Source of the DNA: an uncultured Oscillospiraceae bacterium
Lineage (GTDB): Bacteria > Bacillota > Clostridia > Oscillospirales > Oscillospiraceae
Direction: 5' to 3'
NCBI GenBank assembly: GCA_934668285.1
Contig: CAKUNB010000027.1
Span: forward strand, 1 to 14,869
DNA: 14,869 nucleotides
Under the pieces are notes generated by a model. It ran no database searches and was not told the DNA's origin. It saw only the letters and a list, made by a program, of their open reading frames with translations. Position numbers and translations under genes: made by a program. Below, in pieces: positions 1 to 5,549 of this stretch (position 1 is its first letter; each line of letters opens with the position of its first letter).

Positions 1-256
1 CAGCTTCGTTGTCTACAGAGACAACATCTTCGGTCGGGGTTCCAGATTCTTCTTCGTTCTTTTCAGGTACATCTATTTCAACGCTTGATGTGGTGGTTGC
101 TTCCAGCTTATCTGTGCTTTCTTCTGGGGCGGTCGTCGTCAGCAGCATTTCGCTTGCTTTAGTCGGTTCAGGACTCTCCGGAACCGTTACAACGGCCTCG
201 CATCCGCATAAACACAGCAGGGCTATGACAACCGTGATGATAAGTGACTTCCTCAT
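1..256 (-). CDS. Putative lipoprotein, N-terminal part (runs off window)
   Basis: The reading frame begins at ATG 254-256 on the minus strand and stays open for 85 codons to the window edge. It starts MRKSLIITVVIALLCLCGCE, a textbook lipoprotein signal: basic n-region, hydrophobic core, and lipobox LCGC with the lipidated Cys at residue 19. The mature part that is visible is a low-complexity linker rich in Thr, Ser, Pro and Glu, as expected for a spacer holding a domain away from the membrane; any functional domain lies beyond the window. A strong AGGAGG ribosome site (264-269) sits about seven bases upstream. The gene follows parB in the same direction after a 183-base gap, so it probably belongs to the mobile element, where surface lipoproteins are common. 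I do not recognise the family. Confidence 0.75.
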   Translation of the reverse strand, partial: MRKSLIITVVIALLCLCGCEAVVTVPESPEPTKASEMLLTTTAPEESTDKLEATTTSSVEIDVPEKNEEESGTPTEDVVSVDNEA

Positions 257-439
257 AGGATTGCCTCCTTGATTATTCTCACCATCATTGTACGGTCATC
301 CGTTTTGTAAGGCAAAGGTACGCCTATCTCCTTACTCTTCTTCCTTTGAGCTGGTAAGCTGGTGAAACAGGGGGAGAGTGTGAGAGGGGGAAACAGAAAT
401 GCTTCTCCCAAAGGGTACACTACTCCCTTGGCGTAAGGG
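257..439. other. Intergenic stretch with mirror repeat, no supported gene
   Basis: Between parB and the lipoprotein gene lies a purine-rich mirror repeat at 370-390 (GGGGG, AGAG, TGT, GAGA, GGGGG, reading the same backwards on one strand) and a small imperfect hairpin just after parB (CCAAAGGG 408-415 with CCCTTGG 425-431). The hairpin lacks a T-run, so I do not call it a terminator. A frame on the minus strand crosses the stretch but has no good start. Confidence 0.6.
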
Positions 440-1381
440 TTATCTTGCTTCACCTCGGTCTTTCTGACGTTCCTGTACCCGGTGATAATACTCAAGCGCT
501 TTCATAATATATTCACCGGTTTTGTTGTATGGAACGCTGTCAGGAATGAACCGTCTCGCATCTTCATACTTAATGCGGATCTTCTCCTTTTGGTTTGGCT
601 TCTCTTCACTCATGATGGACTCAATGACCTCATTGGTGAGCTTGCCTTCCTGGGAGAATCTCTTCATCTTGATTGCCTGAGCAAGGGATGGCGTCGCGTC
701 AGCGTAGGAGATCTCCTCCAGCAAGTCTTCCTGCTCCTCCTTTTTGAGGTAGGACAATTCAACTGCCGGTCTGAACGCAATACGTCCCTCGTCAACAAGG
801 TCAAGCAAAGGTTGGATAAGCTGCGTCAGACGAATATAACGTCGAACTTGATCTTGGCTTTCACCGACTTCTTTGCCGAGCTGTTCTCTTGATGTGGACT
901 TCTGTGCCACTGGCACAGAAGTTAAATCTGTGCGCTGTCCCTGCCTGTTCATGGCTTCAAGACGCATCTTGTACGAAAATGCCTTTTCGCTCGGAAGGAT
1001 GGTGGAACGCTGTAGGTTGGATTCAACCATCAAGATAATGGCCTCGTCGCGGCTCATCTCGCGGACTTCTGCCTTAACGGTGTCCAGTCCTGCAAGCTCA
1101 CAAGCCTTTTTCCGGCGATGACCAGATACAATCTCGTAGCGTCCGTCTTCCTTCGGGCGAAGTGTGACAGGGGTGATGATCCCGCGCTCTTTGATACTCT
1201 GAACAAGCTGGTCCATATCCTCATCAATTTTCACCTTGAAGGGATGGTCGGGAAAATCATCAATCTCCGAGATGGGAATATCGAAAATGCGAGGGAGCTT
1301 GTTTACCTTGCGTTCCTCGTCATTTGCGAACAACTCATCGTATCCAGTCAGGCCCAGGTCGATTTTTTGCACGTTCTTCAA
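440..1381 (-). CDS. parB: ParB/Spo0J-family partition protein
   Basis: The 313-residue product is a ParB-family DNA-binding protein expected to bind parS-like sites and work with the ParA ATPase to segregate or stabilise the element. The N-terminal ParB domain (about residues 33-125) carries the arginine patch GHRRKK at 87-92 and ESNLQR at 120-125, both conserved in the CTP-binding fold. A helix-turn-helix follows at about 168-186 (LGKEVGESQDQVRRYIRLT). The C-terminal third has the charged tail usual for mobile-element ParBs rather than the chromosomal dimer domain. The start is TTG at 1379-1381, chosen because GAAGGAGG lies at 1391-1398 with normal spacing and no nearby ATG is in frame. The gene begins inside the end of parA with a 47-base overlap, implying coupled translation. 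Family assignment is firm; function as partitioning rather than regulation of transfer is inferred. Confidence 0.9.
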   Translation of the reverse strand: MKNVQKIDLGLTGYDELFANDEERKVNKLPRIFDIPISEIDDFPDHPFKVKIDEDMDQLVQSIKERGIITPVTLRPKEDGRYEIVSGHRRKKACELAGLDTVKAEVREMSRDEAIILMVESNLQRSTILPSEKAFSYKMRLEAMNRQGQRTDLTSVPVAQKSTSREQLGKEVGESQDQVRRYIRLTQLIQPLLDLVDEGRIAFRPAVELSYLKKEEQEDLLEEISYADATPSLAQAIKMKRFSQEGKLTNEVIESIMSEEKPNQKEKIRIKYEDARRFIPDSVPYNKTGEYIMKALEYYHRVQERQKDRGEAR

Positions 1382-2159
1382 TCTCTGTCACCTCCTTCGT
1401 GAGTGCCTCATACGCTGCTGCTACTTTCCCGTTCTTGTCGTGGGAGAAGATGCTTTCTCCGGAAAGACTGCACTCCGCTGCTCTTACCGAAAAGGGAATT
1501 TCAGACTCGAACACGCGGATGTTTTCTCCTACTGAAGAACGGAGCGATGTGATAATCGACTTTGCATTGTTGGTGCGGTTATCTACCATCGTCAGCAGAA
1601 TGCCGTCGATCCTCAGTCTCGGATTGATCTGCCGCTTGATTTTCGCAATCGAGCGCAAAAGCAAGTTAAGACCTTTGGTTGACAGGAAGTTCGGCTGAGA
1701 TGGAATAATCACACTGTCTGCCGCAGCAAGCGCATTGACCGTCATCATTCCCAGAGAAGGCATACAGTCGATAAGGATATAGTCGTAGTTCTTTTTCATA
1801 CCCTCGATACAGGATTTCAGAACGTACTCACGGCTCATAACATTAAACAGGCCCGTTTCCATGCCGGACAGTTCAATATTGGAAGGAAGCAGATCAACGC
1901 CTTCATTGTGGGCGATAATCGCGTTGCCGGGAGGCTGTTCATCTTCTATAACCGATTGCATAAACGTAGATAGCGACACATCCAACTCGTCAGGTTTTTT
2001 TACACCGAGGCTCACCGTGAGGCTCCCTTGCGGGTCAGCGTCAATCAGTAAGACCTTATTTCCGGTGTTTGCGAGTCCCACGCCGAGATTGACTGTAGTA
2101 GTCGTTTTGCCGACGCCGCCTTTCTGGTTCGTGATAGCGATCACCTTACAGTTTTCCAT
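1335..2159 (-). CDS. parA: ParA/Soj-family partition ATPase
   Basis: This 274-residue protein is a deviant-Walker ParA ATPase, which binds DNA as an ATP dimer and is stimulated by ParB. Visible motifs are the Walker A KGGVGKTTT at 13-21, the A' motif LIDADPQGS at 38-46 and the Walker B region LIDCMPSLG at 129-137. It lacks the N-terminal helix-turn-helix of larger plasmid ParAs, so it is the short Soj-like type. The start is ATG 2159: GGAGG sits seven bases upstream, whereas a longer frame beginning at 2186 would translate through that ribosome site. It is the first gene of a leftward set (parA, parB, lipoprotein), and its 3' end overlaps parB by 47 bases. The chromosomal parAB normally sits beside rsmG/mnmG; this pair lies next to rpsI with different composition, pointing to the mobile element. 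Confidence 0.93.
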   Translation of the reverse strand: MENCKVIAITNQKGGVGKTTTTVNLGVGLANTGNKVLLIDADPQGSLTVSLGVKKPDELDVSLSTFMQSVIEDEQPPGNAIIAHNEGVDLLPSNIELSGMETGLFNVMSREYVLKSCIEGMKKNYDYILIDCMPSLGMMTVNALAAADSVIIPSQPNFLSTKGLNLLLRSIAKIKRQINPRLRIDGILLTMVDNRTNNAKSIITSLRSSVGENIRVFESEIPFSVRAAECSLSGESIFSHDKNGKVAAAYEALTKEVTEIEERAKNRPGPDWIR

Positions 2160-2279
2160 GCGTTTTCCTCCTTTCTTGGAATTCACGACCCATTAAGCTA
2201 AGCTCTGGATCATGTAAAAGCGCAGTATTTGTTCTCAACGCCCTCTGCGCTATAGGAAGTCATCAAGCGACTGTGTGCT

Positions 2280-2417
2280 TCACAATCTCATAGGAGTCTC
2301 ACCTCTGCCGGGTTCTCCGCCAGCCCCGTAGGGAAGTATCATTGTCCTCAAACCTGTCATGGCCATATCAGGAGCAACCCGATATTTACAACACTGGATT
2401 CTCGCAGGAGCGTACAT
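2280..2417 (-). CDS. Possible 45-residue small protein in the parA leader
   Basis: On the minus strand an ATG at 2415-2417 opens a 45-codon frame ending in TGA at 2280-2282. The product would begin MYAPARIQCCKYRV and end GRGETPMRL; it contains a Cys-Cys pair, several Arg and a Gly/Pro-rich second half, with no signal peptide or membrane segment. There is no Shine-Dalgarno sequence before the ATG, and the same bases could form RNA helices, so a non-coding leader is at least as likely. I do not recognise a family. Confidence 0.2.
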   Translation of the reverse strand: MYAPARIQCCKYRVAPDMAMTGLRTMILPYGAGGEPGRGETPMRL

Positions 2418-2481
2418 GCTGCTCGGCTCATCAGTTTGATTAAGGTACTTGATGACCTGTTTATTTAATTTTCAAAGATCA

Positions 2482-2563
2482 TGAAGCGGCACCTCTGTTA
2501 GTTTTTGAAGAGCCCCTTCACTAAGTAAGGAATTAGAGGGGGTGTTTTTATGGGTGCCCTTCA
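2482..2563 (-). repeat. Nested inverted repeat upstream of parA
   Basis: TGAAGCGGCACC (2482-2493) pairs with GGTGCCCTTCA (2553-2563) to give an 11-base-pair stem with a single bulged base. Inside it a second GC-rich hairpin can form between the CCCC at 2513-2516 and the GGGG around 2538-2541, with an inner CCTT/AAGG pairing around 2515-2530. The outer stem is not followed by a T-run on either strand, so it is not a simple terminator. A leader-RNA element, a nicking-site region or a protein-binding site would each fit. Confidence 0.5.
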
Positions 2564-2580
2564 AAAAAATTTTTTCGGAC

Positions 2581-2626
2581 AAAACAAAAAAGCCCTTGTG
2601 AAATCTTAGGTGATTCCACAAGGGCT
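2581..2626 (-). terminator. Intrinsic terminator (minus strand)
   Basis: A perfect 10-base-pair stem, AGCCCTTGTG (2591-2600) with CACAAGGGCT (2617-2626), has a 16-base loop. Read on the minus strand it is followed by TTTTT, G, TTTT (2590-2581). It would stop transcription entering the element from rpsI, or act as an attenuator if a promoter lies at about 2640-2700. Confidence 0.85.
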
Positions 2627-2734
2627 ACAAGATGGTTTTATTCGGTTTTCTTTACTTCACATTGTGACAAAGCGTTTCAAATGAAAGAGATAGGCAGGAT
2701 AAGCGCCGATATTGTTACCCCCAAATGCCTAAAA

Positions 2735-2806
2735 GTTGTTCCCGTGGTTGTCCCCGAAGTTGTCCCATAAAGACGAAAAAAGGGGAGTTGTCCCCGAGTT
2801 GTCCCC
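2735..2806. repeat. GTTGTCCCC direct repeats, candidate integrase arm sites
   Basis: Five copies of GTTGTCCCC or a one-base variant start at 2735 (GTTGTTCCC), 2747, 2759 (GTTGTCCCA), 2787 and 2798. The spacings are 12, 12, 28 and 11 bases, close to whole helical turns, so all would face the same side of the DNA. A more degenerate copy lies at 2712-2722. Clusters of short direct repeats just inside the end of an element are the usual arm-type binding sites of tyrosine integrases. The cluster is 105-180 bases from the rpsI stop codon, which fits that role. Confidence 0.7.
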
Positions 2807-2844
2807 GGTAAAAACGATTTGGTTGGGTCAGGTTGAGCCAGAAC

Positions 2845-2891
2845 AGGACAAAAAGAAAAACCCCGGAAACCGTTGAGTTTCCAGGGTTTTT
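2845..2891 (-). terminator. Intrinsic terminator of the rplM-rpsI operon
   Basis: AAAAACCC (2856-2863) pairs with GGGTTTTT (2884-2891), and inside it GGAAAC (2865-2870) pairs with GTTTCC (2877-2882), with one mismatch and a six-base loop. On the minus strand the stem is followed by TTTTTCTTTTTG. The symmetric A and T runs make it usable in both directions. It sits 20 bases after rpsI and may be either the native operon terminator or part of the element's end. Confidence 0.88.
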
Positions 2892-2925
2892 GGGCATTTT
2901 GAAGTCTCGATCAGCGCTTGCTGAA
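2892..2925. other. Candidate attachment-site region at rpsI 3' end
   Basis: The change from chromosome-like to element-like sequence occurs here, around the last codons of rpsI (encoding FSKR, stop 2911-2913) and the following 20 bases. Many tyrosine integrases recombine in the 3' end of a conserved gene and restore its last codons. The second copy needed to define the core is outside the window, so this is a position estimate only. Confidence 0.3.
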
Positions 2926-3315
2926 CTGCGGAGCGCGACGGGCGGCCTTGAGACCGTACTTCTTGCGTTCCTTCATTCTCGGGTCGCGGGTCAGGAAGCC
3001 GGCGGCCTTGAGGGTGGCGCGGTATTCGGCGTTGACGCCGAGCAGAGCGCGGGAGATGCCGTGACGGATGGCGCCGGCCTGGCCGGTCACGCCGCCGCCG
3101 GTGACGGTGCAGACGATGTCTACCTTGCCGACCAGATCGGTGGCAACCAGCGGCTGACGGACGATCAGCTTCAGGGTATCCAGACCAAAGTAATCATCGA
3201 TTTCGCGGCCGTTGATAATGATCGAGCCGGTGCCGCCCTCATAGACGCGGACGCGGGCCACGGAGGACTTACGTCTGCCGGTGCCGTACTGATACTGTCT
3301 CTTGCTCTCGTACAT
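2911..3315 (-). CDS. rpsI: 30S ribosomal protein S9
   Basis: The 134-residue protein is ribosomal protein S9 of the small subunit head, whose C-terminal tail reaches the P-site tRNA. It begins [20 protein letters not shown] and carries the family signature [20 protein letters not shown] in the middle of the protein and the diagnostic basic end QFSKR, so it is full length. AGGAGG lies nine bases before the ATG. It follows rplM by 18 bases in one transcription unit, the near-universal bacterial order, and a strong terminator follows. The intact FSKR end matters because the neighbouring mobile element appears to be inserted at or just after these codons without damaging the gene. Confidence 0.98.
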   Translation of the reverse strand: MYESKRQYQYGTGRRKSSVARVRVYEGGTGSIIINGREIDDYFGLDTLKLIVRQPLVATDLVGKVDIVCTVTGGGVTGQAGAIRHGISRALLGVNAEYRATLKAAGFLTRDPRMKERKKYGLKAARRAPQFSKR

Positions 3316-3333
3316 AGTCTGTTACCTCCTGAA

Positions 3334-3765
3334 TTAGTCCTGCGTCCAGGCTTCGGGCTTCTGCGCGGCATGGGGATGCTCAGCGCCCTTGAAAACCTTC
3401 AGACGGTTGATGGCGGTACGGCCAAGGGTGTTCTTGGGAAGCATGCCCTTGACGGCAAGCTCCATCGCGAACTCGGGGCGCTCTGCCATGAGGGTCTTAT
3501 ACTTGACTTCCTTCAGACCGCCGATCCAGCCGGAGTGACGGCGATAGTACTTCTGATCGAGCTTTCTGCCGGTGAGAACGGCCTTGTCGGCGTTGATGAT
3601 GATGACATAGTCGCCGCAGTCAACGTTCGGCGTGAAGTCAGCCTTAACCTTGCCGCGCAGGATGTTCGCCGCGATAACAGCGGTACGGCCCAGGGGCTTG
3701 TCCGCTGCATCCAGCACGTACCACTTGCGCTGCACATCTTCTTTTCTGACCAGGGTAGTGGACAT
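3334..3765 (-). CDS. rplM: 50S ribosomal protein L13
   Basis: This 143-residue protein is L13, an early-assembly protein of the large subunit that binds 23S rRNA. Family features are [15 protein letters not shown] near the N-terminus, [13 protein letters not shown] in the centre and MLPKNTLGR toward the C-terminus, with a normal length of about 142-145 residues. The start ATG at 3763-3765 is preceded by GGAGG eight bases upstream. It is the first gene of the rplM-rpsI operon. Its 5' leader is about 65 bases and holds a small hairpin (GCGCG 3814-3818 with CGCGC 3828-3832). In several Firmicutes L13 autoregulates through its leader; I cannot tell whether this hairpin plays that part. Confidence 0.98.
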   Translation of the reverse strand: MSTTLVRKEDVQRKWYVLDAADKPLGRTAVIAANILRGKVKADFTPNVDCGDYVIIINADKAVLTGRKLDQKYYRRHSGWIGGLKEVKYKTLMAERPEFAMELAVKGMLPKNTLGRTAINRLKVFKGAEHPHAAQKPEAWTQD

Positions 3766-3795
3766 GGATGGTTCCTCCGTATATTATAATTTATT

Positions 3796-3824
3796 TTGAC
3801 AAATGGGAAGTTTGCGCGTACAAT
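3796..3824 (+). promoter_or_regulatory. Sigma-A promoter for ttcA
   Basis: TTGACA (3796-3801), a 17-base spacer and TACAAT (3819-3824) make an 11 of 12 consensus match on the plus strand. Transcription would start near 3831, giving a leader of about 150 bases before ttcA. It faces the rplM promoter and overlaps its leader. Confidence 0.75.
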
Positions 3825-3839
3825 AATCGCGCGAGAGTA

Positions 3840-3868
3840 TTTATACCACGGAGAAAATCGAATGTCAA
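3840..3868 (-). promoter_or_regulatory. Sigma-A promoter for rplM-rpsI
   Basis: On the minus strand TTGACA (3868-3863), a 17-base spacer and TATAAA (3845-3840) match the consensus at 11 of 12 positions, as expected for a ribosomal protein operon. Transcription would start near 3833, about 67 bases before the rplM start codon. Confidence 0.85.
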
Positions 3869-3979
3869 GCACATTTTCTGATAAATTTATTTTGCGCCGG
3901 AAGAACTCTTAATTTCTCTGTTTTTCTCTCGTATTCTCTCGTTTTCTTCCATTGCAATTTTACCGGGTTGGTGACTTTT

Positions 3980-4714
3980 ATGCAACGAATGATGGGACTG
4001 GTGCGGCGCTGTGCCGCGGATTACGGAATGATCGAGCCGCATGACCGGATCGCCGTGGGCGTTTCGGGCGGCAAGGACTCGGTGACGCTGCTGTACCTGC
4101 TGGCGGCGCTGCGGGAGTATTATCCCGAGCCGTTCGAGCTGACGGCGATCACGATCGACATGGGCCTGCCGGGGATGGACTTCTCCCCTGTCGAGGCGCT
4201 GTGCGAGCGGCTGAATGTGCCGTATCACACGGTCAAAACCGAGATCGGGCCGATCATTTTCGACTACCGGAAAGAAAAAAATCCCTGCTCCATGTGTGCC
4301 AAGATGCGGCGCGGAGCGCTGAATCAGGCACTGCTGGCGCAGGGCTTTCACAAGGTCGCGTTGGGACATCATTACGACGATGCGGTGGAAACGTTCCTGA
4401 TGAGTCTGCTTTTCGAGGGCCGCCTGAGCTGCTTCCAGCCGGTGACGTACCTCGACCGGACAGGCGTGACGCAAATTCGGCCGATGCTGTACCTGACCGA
4501 GGGCATGATCCGCAATTTCGTCGAGCGGGAGCAGCTGCCGGTGGTGCGCAACGTCTGCCCCGCGGACAAGCACACCAAGCGCGAGGAAATCAAGCAGCTC
4601 ATCGTCCAGCTGCAAAAGACCTACCCCGATCTCAAAGAGCGCGTCTTCGGCGCCATGCAGCGCCTGCCGCTGCCGGAGTGGGGCACGGTCGGCTCCGGTC
4701 GGGGGCGCGCGTAG
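3980..4714 (+). CDS. ttcA: TtcA-family tRNA 2-thiocytidine synthase
   Basis: The 244-residue protein belongs to the PP-loop ATPase superfamily and most resembles TtcA, which thiolates cytidine 32 of tRNAs using an iron-sulfur cluster. The ATP-binding PP-loop is SGGKDS at 29-34. The family's cluster ligands are present as the CSMC pair (103-106) and a distant Cys 193 in RNVCP. GHHYDD (129-134) matches the conserved GHxxDD. I chose ATG 3980 over in-frame TTG 3968 and GTG 3971 because a GGTGA ribosome-like site then falls at normal distance. It stands alone on the plus strand behind its own strong promoter and converges on rsmI. The last ten residues are a Gly/Arg-rich tail in very GC-rich DNA. 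Substrate position is inferred from the family; related TtcA-like proteins of uncertain target exist. Confidence 0.85.
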   Translation: MQRMMGLVRRCAADYGMIEPHDRIAVGVSGGKDSVTLLYLLAALREYYPEPFELTAITIDMGLPGMDFSPVEALCERLNVPYHTVKTEIGPIIFDYRKEKNPCSMCAKMRRGALNQALLAQGFHKVALGHHYDDAVETFLMSLLFEGRLSCFQPVTYLDRTGVTQIRPMLYLTEGMIRNFVEREQLPVVRNVCPADKHTKREEIKQLIVQLQKTYPDLKERVFGAMQRLPLPEWGTVGSGRGRA

Positions 4715-4718
4715 GGCG

Positions 4719-5549
4719 CTACTCGGCCTGCAGGGCGGCCTCGTAGAGGGCATTTTTGGCAAAGCCGGTCTGGGCGGCGACCTGCCTGACCGCGTCCTTG
4801 CGCGACAGGCCCTCGTCCAATAACCGCTGCACCAGCGCCAGCGCCCCGTCGAGCGTGAGCGCCTGCTCCGTCTGCGGGGCGGCGCCCTCGACGATGAGCA
4901 CGTATTCGCCGCGCGGCGGCTGCTGGGCGTAGTAGTCGATCGCCTGCCCGAGCGTCATGCGCAGCACCTCCTCGTGCAGCTTCGTCAGCTCACGGCAGAG
5001 CGAAATTCTCCGCTCCGCACCGAACGCCGCCGCCAGATCGGCCAGCGTGACGCAGAGCTTGTGCGGCGCTTCATAAAAAATCATCGTCCGCGTCTCATTT
5101 CGGAGGGAATCCAGATGGGCGCGGCGCGTTTTTTTCGTCGTGGAGAGGAAGCCCTCGAAGGAAAACCGTCCGGTCGGCAGGCCGGAGATGCTCAGCGCGG
5201 TGATCGCCGCGCAAGGGCCGGGAATGGCGCAGACCGTCACGCCGCGCTCCGCGCACAGACGCACCAGATCCTCGCCGGGGTCAGAAATCGCGGGGCTTCC
5301 GGCATCGGTCACCAGCGCACAGGTCTCCCCCGCGAGGATGCGCTCGACAATACGCGGCCCGCTGACCTCCTTGTTGTGCTCATAATAGCTGACAAGGGGC
5401 TTCTTCAGCTCCAAGTGGTTCAATAATTTCAATGTAACGCGAGTGTCCTCCGCCGCGATAAAGTCCGCCTCGGCCAGCGTCCGGCGGCAGCGCTCGGAGA
5501 TATCGGAAAGATTGCCGATCGGCGTCGGCACCAGATAGAGCAGGCTCAT
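4719..5549 (-). CDS. rsmI: 16S rRNA 2'-O-methyltransferase RsmI
   Basis: This 276-residue enzyme methylates the 2'-hydroxyl of C1402 in the 16S rRNA decoding centre using SAM. It has the tetrapyrrole-methylase fold of the family, with the N-terminal PTPIGNLSDIS (8-18), EDTR (34-37), the VTDAGSPAISDPG signature, and IPGPCA, all expected for RsmI (YraL, YabC in Bacillus). Its C-terminal part, with LDEGLSRKDAVRQVA, is the usual helical extension. It begins within the last bases of the upstream methyltransferase gene (four-base ATGA overlap), so translation is coupled. It ends four bases from the ttcA stop on the other strand, leaving no room for a terminator between the two genes. Confidence 0.96.
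   Translation of the reverse strand: MSLLYLVPTPIGNLSDISERCRRTLAEADFIAAEDTRVTLKLLNHLELKKPLVSYYEHNKEVSGPRIVERILAGETCALVTDAGSPAISDPGEDLVRLCAERGVTVCAIPGPCAAITALSISGLPTGRFSFEGFLSTTKKTRRAHLDSLRNETRTMIFYEAPHKLCVTLADLAAAFGAERRISLCRELTKLHEEVLRMTLGQAIDYYAQQPPRGEYVLIVEGAAPQTEQALTLDGALALVQRLLDEGLSRKDAVRQVAAQTGFAKNALYEAALQAE

Larger units (their letters stand above)
2160..2585 (-). promoter_or_regulatory. Long parA leader region, possibly structured RNA
   Basis: More than 400 bases upstream of parA hold no convincing gene. On the parA strand I see several possible helices: AGCGCAG/CTGCGCT (2219-2225 with 2245-2251, followed by TTTT), TCATCA/TGATGA around 2427-2455, GGG/CCC within 2311-2336, and the nested stem at 2482-2563. 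A weak sigma-A-like promoter (TTGAGA at 2233-2238, 18 bases, CATGAT at 2209-2214) could serve parA directly. Near 2465-2485 is the phrase CTTTGAAAATTAAAT, like the processed leaders of some Firmicute mobile-element transcripts. Whether this is a 5' leader RNA, an attenuator or an origin-type region cannot be decided from sequence. Confidence 0.35.
1..2910. mobile_element. One end of a putative integrative conjugative element next to rpsI
   Basis: I infer a mobile element from the combination of a plasmid/ICE-type parA-parB pair, a lipoprotein gene following it, a cluster of 9-base direct repeats at 2735-2806 typical in position of integrase arm-binding sites, and a boundary at the 3' end of rpsI, which is a known integration target of ICEs in streptococci. 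The composition is clearly less GC-rich than the chromosome to the right. No integrase, relaxase or type IV secretion gene is in the window, so the other end must lie to the left. The exact boundary cannot be fixed: it may be within the last codons of rpsI (about 2911-2925) or just beyond the terminator at 2845-2891. A plain genomic island or integrated plasmid is the alternative. Confidence 0.6.

Noticed and set aside
253..495. An 80-codon minus-strand frame overlapping the end of parB and ending as ATGA on the lipoprotein start
   Set aside because: It starts with TTG without a ribosome site, overlaps parB in another frame, and its sequence (runs of Pro, Leu and Ser from the purine tract) does not look like a protein. 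The ATGA overlap may be chance.
1335..2159. Chromosomal parAB (soj-spo0J) locus near the replication origin
   Set aside because: The pair is beside rpsI rather than rsmG/mnmG, differs in composition, and is bounded by element-like repeats. No dnaA-box cluster was noticed.
2735..2806. CRISPR-like array
   Set aside because: The repeat units are only 9 bases with 2-3 base gaps; there are no spacers of normal length and no cas gene.
2715..2897. A 60-codon minus-strand frame between rpsI and the terminator at 2581-2626
   Set aside because: It is made of the rpsI terminator and the GTTGTCCCC repeats, whose regular spacing keeps a frame open.
2833..3789. A 318-codon plus-strand frame
   Set aside because: It is antisense to rplM and rpsI, both certain genes, and arises from GC-rich codon bias.
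3791..3792. TATAAT-like bases near the rplM ribosome site as a second rplM promoter
   Set aside because: The only -35-like sequence is eight bases away, and a much better promoter lies upstream at 3840-3868.
3914..3950. Pyrimidine-rich tract with a repeated TTCTCTCGT in the ttcA leader
   Set aside because: Only two short copies; no hairpin or terminator form, so no function can be argued.
3887..4762. A 291-codon minus-strand frame
   Set aside because: It is antisense to ttcA, which has its PP-loop and cysteines intact, and its start overlaps the end of rsmI.
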